A stretch of 64,000 nucleotides of DNA, taken from contig JANQFC010000052.1 of NCBI GenBank assembly GCA_028278035.1, positions 1-64,000 of the forward strand. The letters are read 5' to 3'. The notes under the pieces are model-generated. The model did not search any database. It worked only from the letters and a program-made list of their open reading frames with translations, and had not been told where the DNA came from. Of this stretch, positions 58,283 to 64,000 are shown in pieces. Position 1 is the stretch's first letter, and every line of letters starts with the position of its first letter. The DNA is from Chlamydiales bacterium. Its GTDB lineage: Bacteria; Chlamydiota; Chlamydiia; Chlamydiales; SM23-39. The translations under genes were made by a program, and so were the position numbers.

Positions 58283-58903
58283 ATGAAATTTTTTTCATTT
58301 TTTAAACAAGAGATCCACCCGGAAGTAGGTAAAAAAATCATTCCAAAAGAACAGATAGGACAATTAATAGAAGCAAATGAAATAGTAGAAATTGCAAAAA
58401 AAGACACTGAAGAATACACCCAGAAAGTTCATGCAGAATGTAAAATATTAAAAAAAGAAGCAAAAAAAGAAGGCTTTGATGAAGGATTAGAGACCTTTAA
58501 TGAACATATTATCAAATTGGAAAAAATCACAAAAACTCTCAAAAAAGAATTAGAAAAAAAAGTACTTCCAATAGCTTTAAAGGCCGCTAAAAAAATTCTA
58601 GGAGAAGAATTAAAACTGCATCCCGATCGAATTGTAGAAATTGTACAACAAGCCTTAAAACCTGTAGTTCAACATCATAAAATTACAATTTATGTTAATA
58701 TTCAGGATTTAAAAACTCTTGAAAAAGAAAAAGAAAACATAAAAAAAATGCTGCAACAGGTGGATATTTTATCCATCCAGGAAAGAAGTGATATACAGCC
58801 GGGCGGTTGTATAATCGAAACAGAGGGTGGTATTATAAATGCTCAATTAGAAAACCAGTGGAGAGCGATAGAATCGGCTTTTGAAAAATTCATGAATAAA
58901 TAA
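58283..58903 (+). CDS. sctL: Type III secretion ATPase regulator SctL
   Basis: 206 residues of the FliH/YscL class. A long charged N-terminal coiled coil (about 30-100; EYTQKVHAECKILKKEAKKE) leads to the C-terminal ATPase-binding part ALKAAKKILGEELKLHPDRI followed by QALKPVVQHHKITIYVN and IQPGGCIIETEGGIINAQLE (read as DIQPGGCIIETEGGI). It links the SctN ATPase to the sorting platform. Follows the CT560-like gene by 3 bases. Confidence 0.9.
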   Translation: MKFFSFFKQEIHPEVGKKIIPKEQIGQLIEANEIVEIAKKDTEEYTQKVHAECKILKKEAKKEGFDEGLETFNEHIIKLEKITKTLKKELEKKVLPIALKAAKKILGEELKLHPDRIVEIVQQALKPVVQHHKITIYVNIQDLKTLEKEKENIKKMLQQVDILSIQERSDIQPGGCIIETEGGIINAQLENQWRAIESAFEKFMNK

Positions 58904-58915
58904 AAAGAAAAAACT

Positions 58916-59665
58916 ATGCAAAAATATCTAAAAATCTTACTTCCTTTATTTTTACTAACAGCGACTTTTGCATTTGCCCAGGAACAAACAGCTGCTACAC
59001 CTCCATCTTTGGTAGCAAGGCTTGCTGTACTGGCAGGAATTGCGCTTCTGCCCTTTGCTATTATGCTGCTAACCTCTTTTGTTAAAATCATAGTAGTTTT
59101 GTCACTGCTCCGAAACGCTTTAGGTGTTCAGCAAACTCCTCCCAATCAGGTATTGAATGGAGTAGCATTATTACTTACCATATATGTAATGTTTCCAACA
59201 GGGGTAGCTATGTACGATGCCTCTAAAGATATCATTCAAAAAAGCAATCCTAAAGAACTTTTTTCCTCTCAATCCGCTACTGACATAATTCAAATTGTTG
59301 ACAAGTCCAAAGAACCTATGAGGTCTTTTTTACAAAGGAACTGCATAACAAAACATATTAGAAGCTTTTATAATATTGCATATAAAATTTTTCCAGATCC
59401 TTATAAATCTGAATTAAAACAAAATGATTTCATAGTTTTGATTCCTTCTTTTATCACAAGTCAACTGAAAGCCGCCTTTGAAATCGGCGTATTGATATAT
59501 CTGCCATTTTTTGTAATCGATTTAGTAACATCCAATATTTTGCTTGCTATGGGAATGATGATGCTTTCTCCTTTAACAATCGCTCTTCCTATTAAATTAT
59601 TACTGCTTGTTATGATCGACGGCTGGACAATATTAGTACAAGGTCTGGTATTGACATTTAAATAA
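58916..59665 (+). CDS. sctR: Type III secretion export-gate protein SctR
   Basis: 249 residues with a signal-like N-terminus (LPLFLLTATFAFAQE) and the FliP/SctR signatures FVKIIVVLSLLRNALGVQQT (about 59) and PPNQVLNGVALLLTIYVMFP, then LIPSFITSQLKAAFEIGVLI and the C-terminal MLSPLTIALPIKLLLLVMID followed by GW. Four membrane helices and a periplasmic loop. With SctS and SctT it builds the export gate. The central loop is shorter than in Chlamydia trachomatis as I recall it. Confidence 0.94.
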   Translation: MQKYLKILLPLFLLTATFAFAQEQTAATPPSLVARLAVLAGIALLPFAIMLLTSFVKIIVVLSLLRNALGVQQTPPNQVLNGVALLLTIYVMFPTGVAMYDASKDIIQKSNPKELFSSQSATDIIQIVDKSKEPMRSFLQRNCITKHIRSFYNIAYKIFPDPYKSELKQNDFIVLIPSFITSQLKAAFEIGVLIYLPFFVIDLVTSNILLAMGMMMLSPLTIALPIKLLLLVMIDGWTILVQGLVLTFK

Positions 59666-59674
59666 GGTAAAACA

Positions 59675-59944
59675 ATGTTTCAAAGTGAAATATATCAATT
59701 AACATACCAAGCATTATACCTGATACTGCTTTTATCTGGGCCTCCTATCATTATAAGCATGGTCTTAGGTTTGATGGTAGCCATTTTCCAAGCAGCAACT
59801 CAAATACAGGAACAAACCCTTTCTTTTACTGTTAAATTATTCGCAGTAATAATTACACTTATGATGCTTGGCGGCTGGCTTGGAGCTCAAATAATGAATT
59901 TCGCTACTACAATTTTTAAATCATTTCCCTCCTGGAATGCTTAA
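59675..59944 (+). CDS. sctS: Type III secretion export-gate protein SctS
   Basis: 89 residues, two transmembrane helices, FliQ/SctS family: LLSGPPIIISMVLGLMVAIF and QAATQIQEQTLSFTVKLFAV. The TQIQEQTLSF motif is the family hallmark. It ends directly before the sctT start codon. Confidence 0.95.
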   Translation: MFQSEIYQLTYQALYLILLLSGPPIIISMVLGLMVAIFQAATQIQEQTLSFTVKLFAVIITLMMLGGWLGAQIMNFATTIFKSFPSWNA

Positions 59945-60793
59945 ATGGAAAGTGTATTACAATCAACAGACAGTTACTTAAATTTACTATTTAACCTTCC
60001 TAATTTATCTGTGACCACTATTCTAAGCACTTTTTTCTTAGGTATAGCAAGAATCATACCAATTACAGTATTAGCCCCTTTTTTAGGCTCTAAATCTGTT
60101 CCTGCTCCTATTAAAATTATGTTCAGCATAAGTATTATAGCAATCCTGCTTCCCCAATTATTATTTTCACTAAAACAAAACATCGATTTTGATATTGCTT
60201 ACGCCGGATATTTTATAAAAGAGCTGTTTATTGGATTTGTATTAGGTTTTTTAGTATCTATTCCTTTTTACATAGCACAAGCTGCCGGTAGTTTAACGGA
60301 TCATATGAGAGGAGCTCAGTCACTGCAGGTCACAGATCCTACAACAAGTTCCCAGACCGGACCTATTGGAATATTTTACAATTACGTGTTAATTGTAATT
60401 TTTTTTGCAATTGGAGGACCTTTTTTCTTTATAGACGCTATAGGAAAATCTTTTCAGCTTATCCCGATCAATGAATTTTTCAATCCCGCTTTCTTTTCTA
60501 TAAAAATAGCTTTTTGGAAAAGAATAATAGGCCTTTTAAATTACATTTTAAGTATGGCAATACAATTGGCTGCACCATCTCTTATTGGTGTTTTAATGGC
60601 TGAAATGTTTTTAGGAATAGCAAATAGATTAGCTCCCCAAGTACAAATTGTATTTTTAGGAATATCTTTAAAATCTTGGATTGGGCTGGCCTTGCTTGCA
60701 GCTGCCTGGTATTTTATAATGCAGCAATTAGGAAAAGAAGCAACAAATTGGCTTAAAATAGTAGAAGATACTATTAGACAGGCTGCAACTTAA
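59945..60793 (+). CDS. sctT: Type III secretion export-gate protein SctT
   Basis: 282 residues, FliR/SctT family with about seven membrane helices. Motifs: FFLGIARIIPITVLAPFLGS near the start, YFIKELFIGFVLGFLVSIPF (the family-defining ELxxGxxxG) and GSLTDHMRGAQSLQ (about 115), GVLMAEMFLGIANRLAPQVQ near the end. Follows sctS with no gap. Its 3' end overlaps the convergent sufS gene by 20 bases, so no room for a terminator exists between the two. Confidence 0.94.
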   Translation: MESVLQSTDSYLNLLFNLPNLSVTTILSTFFLGIARIIPITVLAPFLGSKSVPAPIKIMFSISIIAILLPQLLFSLKQNIDFDIAYAGYFIKELFIGFVLGFLVSIPFYIAQAAGSLTDHMRGAQSLQVTDPTTSSQTGPIGIFYNYVLIVIFFAIGGPFFFIDAIGKSFQLIPINEFFNPAFFSIKIAFWKRIIGLLNYILSMAIQLAAPSLIGVLMAEMFLGIANRLAPQVQIVFLGISLKSWIGLALLAAAWYFIMQQLGKEATNWLKIVEDTIRQAAT

Positions 60794-61988
60794 GCTTTTT
60801 TAACACATCAATTAAACTATCTATAAAATATAAAACATCCTCTTTTGTATTATACACACCAAAAGATGCCCTGCAAGTCACATCAACATTAAATTTTTCC
60901 ATTGTAGGCTGACTGCAGTGATGTCCTGTTCTTATAGCTATTTTTTTAGAATCTAACATTGTTCCTATGTCCAAAGGATGAGCCCCGTCTACAACAAAAC
61001 TAATAATACCACCTTTGTTGTTCGAAGTTCCTATTATTTTAAGGCCGTCAATCTTTGCCATTTTTTCTTGGGTCAATTCAAGTAAATAATTTTCCCACTT
61101 CGATATATTATCTAAACCAATTTCTTCAACATATTCAATTGCATTTTTAAAAACGACTACATCAGCGATATTAGGGGTTCCTGCTTCAAATTTCAAAGGA
61201 GGTTTTTGATATGTAGTATCTTTTTTAAAACAAACAGTCTCTATCATATCTCCCCCACCTTGAACCGGAGGCATTTCTTCTAATAAATCATATTTGGCAT
61301 ATAAAATCCCAACACCGGTAGGACCGTATAGTTTATGAGAAGAAAAGGCATAAAAATCCACATCAAGATCTTGAACATCCACTTTTATATGAGCTACTGC
61401 CTGAGCTCCATCTATTAAAACTCTTACATCAAATTTTCTAGCAAGTTTAACAATTTCTTTTATAGGGTGAATTGTTCCTGTAGCATTTGCCATATGGGCA
61501 ATGCAAATAAGCCTAGTTCTTTTATTAATAATTTTTTTCAAATAATCTAAGTCAATTTCTGCCTTATCATTCACCAAGGCAACTTTTAATTTTGCCTGTT
61601 TTTCCTTACATACGATCTGCCAGGGAACAATGTTTGAATGATGCTCTGTTTGACATACAATGATCTCATCATTTTTATTAATAAATTTCTTTTTAAAAGA
61701 ATTAGCGACCAAATTAATACTGTCTGTTGTCCCTTTTGTAAAAATAATCTCTTCTTTTCTATGGGCATTTAAAAATTGCTGAACAGTTTTTCTTGTCTCT
61801 TCATATTTTTCTGTAGCTACCAAAGCAGGTGTATAAATAGCTCTGTGTACAGTAGCATAATCATTTGAATAAAAACTGCATAATGCATCGATTACTTTTT
61901 TTGGCTTCAAAGATGTTGCAGCTGTATCCAAATACACATATGCATCATCTTTTAAAAAATAGGGAAAATCTTTTTTCTTATTTAACAT
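60774..61988 (-). CDS. sufS: Cysteine desulfurase SufS
   Basis: 404 residues, class II cysteine desulfurase. PLP Lys in FSSHKLYGPTGVGILY (about 227), upstream TEHHSNIVPWQ (about 120), and the catalytic Cys region RTGHHCSQPTMEKFNV with the family's RxGHHCxQP motif (about 356). It provides sulfur to the SUF scaffold. Overlaps sufD by 11 bases, and its 3' end overlaps sctT. Confidence 0.95.
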   Translation of the reverse strand: MLNKKKDFPYFLKDDAYVYLDTAATSLKPKKVIDALCSFYSNDYATVHRAIYTPALVATEKYEETRKTVQQFLNAHRKEEIIFTKGTTDSINLVANSFKKKFINKNDEIIVCQTEHHSNIVPWQIVCKEKQAKLKVALVNDKAEIDLDYLKKIINKRTRLICIAHMANATGTIHPIKEIVKLARKFDVRVLIDGAQAVAHIKVDVQDLDVDFYAFSSHKLYGPTGVGILYAKYDLLEEMPPVQGGGDMIETVCFKKDTTYQKPPLKFEAGTPNIADVVVFKNAIEYVEEIGLDNISKWENYLLELTQEKMAKIDGLKIIGTSNNKGGIISFVVDGAHPLDIGTMLDSKKIAIRTGHHCSQPTMEKFNVDVTCRASFGVYNTKEDVLYFIDSLIDVLKKLKLQPV

Positions 61989-63207
61989 ATCTTTTTATAA
62001 TTCGATCTTTAATTTGTTGATTTTTGATTTTATGTAAAATATCTTTGCAAAATCCAAACAATAACAGCTCTTTGGCTTCTTTTTCAGAAAAACCTCTGGT
62101 CTTTAAATAAAAGAGTTCTTCTTCGTCTATATTTGATGTACAAGCTCCGTGTTTCGCTTCTATCTCATCTGTGAAAATTTCCAGATTAGGCTTAGCTATA
62201 ACAGTTGCTGTATTATCCATTAAAAGATTTTTATTATATTGGCGGCTGCTGGACAATGTCGCATCAAATCTAATATATGAATTCGATTTAATTTCACATT
62301 TACCTTTGTCTTTTAAAATTGTTTTAAAAAGCTCATCAGAATAAGTTTGTTGAGACAGATGATTAAAACATATCTTAAAATCTGCATAATTATTTTTTTC
62401 TAAAATACCTAAACCATATAAATCACATTTTGCGTTCATTTTATTTAAATCTATCTGATAGTCCTGCTTTATATAGTTTGATTTATGCACTATATCGATT
62501 ATTTTTAAATAGGCATTTTTTTGAATATTTGCTCTGAAAAAATCTGAGTAATAAATATTATGTAGATTTTCAACATCCTGAATATATGTAGCGCAGCTGT
62601 TATTTTGAAGGTTCACATCTACTAAAGCATTTATCCAAGTATTATTAGATTCATTTATTATTTTATGATAAAAATCAGCCTTAGCATTATCTGCAATATT
62701 TATCATTAATTTTGATGTGGTTATAGACTCTTTTGATCTTATTACATTTATTATATTAACAGGTTTTTCAATAACTTCTTTTACATGTATATAACTTGCA
62801 TTTTTTATAAAGGCTGCATTTAATAAACAAAAAGCATTTTTTTCTTTTTTAATAGAATTTAAAAATATATTTTGCAAAACAAGACCATATTTTTGCATAG
62901 CAAGCTCTAGATCTAAAATCTCAATTTGATCTTTAATACTTTCAAAATTCGATAATTCTTTATCAAACTTTGAATCAATAAATACTAAAGTATTATCTTC
63001 TATCATATCTATCGGTTTCTTAGATATTTTTTTTGTCTTTTTAAAAGATTGCAGTAAATTAGCAATAAAAACTTCTTTTTCATTAAAGTCTTTAGACTGA
63101 AACATCTGCCAAGCTTTATTTCTTAAAATATTTAAAGAGTCCTCTTTAGATATTTTTTCAAAATATTCGTTTAAAACTGATAGGACATTTTCTTTTTTTA
63201 TGCTCAT
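61978..63207 (-). CDS. sufD: Fe-S assembly scaffold component SufD
   Basis: 409 residues, SufBD-type beta-helix protein. The conserved C-terminal part is clear: QYNKNLLMDNTATVIAKPNL, EIFTDEIEAKHGACTSNIDE and FYLKTRGFSEKEAKELLLFG. The His in KHGA is the catalytic SufBD residue for cluster assembly. The N-terminal third is diverged and AT-rich. Shares a 4-base overlap with sufC and 11 bases with sufS, so translation is coupled. Confidence 0.92.
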   Translation of the reverse strand: MSIKKENVLSVLNEYFEKISKEDSLNILRNKAWQMFQSKDFNEKEVFIANLLQSFKKTKKISKKPIDMIEDNTLVFIDSKFDKELSNFESIKDQIEILDLELAMQKYGLVLQNIFLNSIKKEKNAFCLLNAAFIKNASYIHVKEVIEKPVNIINVIRSKESITTSKLMINIADNAKADFYHKIINESNNTWINALVDVNLQNNSCATYIQDVENLHNIYYSDFFRANIQKNAYLKIIDIVHKSNYIKQDYQIDLNKMNAKCDLYGLGILEKNNYADFKICFNHLSQQTYSDELFKTILKDKGKCEIKSNSYIRFDATLSSSRQYNKNLLMDNTATVIAKPNLEIFTDEIEAKHGACTSNIDEEELFYLKTRGFSEKEAKELLLFGFCKDILHKIKNQQIKDRIIKRYVK

Positions 63208-63941
63208 AATTCTAAAGCTTTATAGCCGGTTTCTTCTAGCGTTTTAGCAAAATCATGACCTTTTGTAGTCACAATCTTACCATTCATAATAACATGCACA
63301 TAGTCCGCTTTGATATAATCTAACAACCTGTTGTAATGGGTTATTATCACTATTGCTTTATCTTTTTTATTATTCTCTATTGCCTGAGATACTACTTTTA
63401 TAGCATCAATATCCAAGCCTGAATCTATCTCATCTAAAATTATCAACTGAGGATCTAATAACAGCATCTGCAAAAGTTCGAATTTTTTCTTTTCCCCTCC
63501 GGAAAAACCTTCATTTATTCCTCTTGATAAAAAATCTTTATTCAAATGAACTATTTTTAATTTTTTGTCAATAAGTTCTTCAAACTCTTTTTTGGATAAA
63601 ATGGATTTGTTTTTTGATTTTCTGGATATATTTACAGTTTTATGTAAAAAAGCGTAATTTGTCGTATTGGGAATTTCTATAGGATATTGAAACCCCATAA
63701 AAATGCCTAAATTTGCTCTTTTTTCTATTTCCAGATCTATCAAATTTTGACCGTTAAATAAAATACTGCCTTCTATTATCTTATATGCGGGATGTCCTAT
63801 AATGGTTTTACATAAAGTCGATTTTCCCATCCCGTTCGGCCCCATTAAAATATGAATTTCATTTTTATTAACTTTTAAATTTAAACCGTCTAAAAGTTTA
63901 ATATTATCTGTTTCAATATGTAAATTTTTAATTTCTAACAT
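63204..63941 (-). CDS. sufC: Fe-S assembly ATPase SufC
   Basis: 245 residues, ABC-type ATPase. Walker A GPNGMGKSTLC (about 34), Q-loop FMGFQYPIEIPNTTN (about 82), signature GFSGGEKKKFELLQ (about 146; family form GFSGGEKKRxE), Walker B LIILDEIDSGLDID (about 168) and switch His THYNR. Drives the SufBCD scaffold. The upstream sufB ends two bases away. Confidence 0.96.
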   Translation of the reverse strand: MLEIKNLHIETDNIKLLDGLNLKVNKNEIHILMGPNGMGKSTLCKTIIGHPAYKIIEGSILFNGQNLIDLEIEKRANLGIFMGFQYPIEIPNTTNYAFLHKTVNISRKSKNKSILSKKEFEELIDKKLKIVHLNKDFLSRGINEGFSGGEKKKFELLQMLLLDPQLIILDEIDSGLDIDAIKVVSQAIENNKKDKAIVIITHYNRLLDYIKADYVHVIMNGKIVTTKGHDFAKTLEETGYKALEL

Positions 63942-63943
63942 TT

Positions 63944-64000
63944 TTAACCCACAGCATTTTCTAATTTTATAGCTAAAATTTTTTGAGCTTCAATTGCAAA
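63944..64000 (-). CDS. sufB: Fe-S assembly scaffold SufB (C-terminal end only)
   Basis: Minus strand, cut by the right edge. The last 18 codons read FAIEAQKILAIKLENAVG before TAA, close to the known end of SufB (FAVEAQKLVGISLEGSVG in E. coli). Position directly upstream of sufC fits the sufB-sufC-sufD-sufS order. The rest of the gene lies beyond the window. Confidence 0.88.
   Translation of the reverse strand, partial: FAIEAQKILAIKLENAVG

Overview
This window is the chromosome of a member of the Chlamydiae, most likely an environmental (amoeba- or protist-associated) lineage rather than the genus Chlamydia. Three things point there: a type III secretion block in chlamydial order (sctJ, a CT560-like gene, sctL, sctR, sctS, sctT); the block tsp | rpsL-rpsG-fusA-rpsJ with no tuf; and the string nrdR-dksA-lspA-cinA-methyltransferases. 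The DNA is strongly AT-rich throughout. Family placement (Simkania- or Rhabdochlamydia-like) is a guess.

Core regions. 1-4.8 kb is a tightly overlapping minus-strand operon: NrdR, DksA-like, LspA, CinA, two RNA methyltransferases and a pseudouridine synthase cut by the window edge. 20.4-23.6 kb carries a metal ABC transporter and rplU-rpmA-obgE behind a near-consensus promoter. 35-44.7 kb carries Tsp, the str-type ribosomal operon, RodA, BirA and a sugar transporter. 46.8-53.1 kb carries phosphoglycerate mutase, RluB, a DUF47/PiT phosphate importer pair and glycogen phosphorylase. 53.7-64 kb carries an amino-acid binding lipoprotein, a degenerate ferrochelatase-like protein with a heptosyltransferase, the type III secretion block, and the suf Fe-S genes (sufS, sufD, sufC, end of sufB).

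Host-interaction candidates lie between these blocks: a eukaryotic-type P/U cyclin at 6.7 kb, an ankyrin protein at 45.0 kb, a tail-anchored protein with a duplicated domain at 23.6 kb, and several exported enzymes (nitrilase, phosphoesterase, hydrolase, putative outer-membrane barrel).

Accessory regions. 10.1-20.3 kb is a mosaic next to tRNA-Ser: two AAA_14/DUF4143 ATPases, a large zinc-ribbon-array nuclease, an XRE-controlled cassette and a large serine recombinase whose reading frame runs into the tRNA. A short GC-richer repeat recurs four times there. 25.5-34.9 kb is a pile-up of integrations at tRNA-Phe: the tRNA 3' half occurs as degenerate direct copies at 27.14 and 31.35 kb as well as in the intact gene at 34.82 kb. 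Going leftward from tRNA-Phe these segments hold a tyrosine recombinase, a broken XRE regulator, a HEPN pair, a compact candidate RiPP locus (64-aa precursor, radical SAM/SPASM maturase, SIR2-like protein), a hydrolase, and a HipT/HipS-like toxin pair with an unusual gene order and a strong palindromic operator.

Best candidates for something undescribed: the radical SAM + 64-aa peptide + SIR2-like locus (28.5-31.1 kb), the bacterial PHO80-like cyclin (6.7 kb), the inverted HipT-(HipS-HTH) system (25.6-27.2 kb), and the zinc-ribbon-array nuclease (15.2-17.1 kb).
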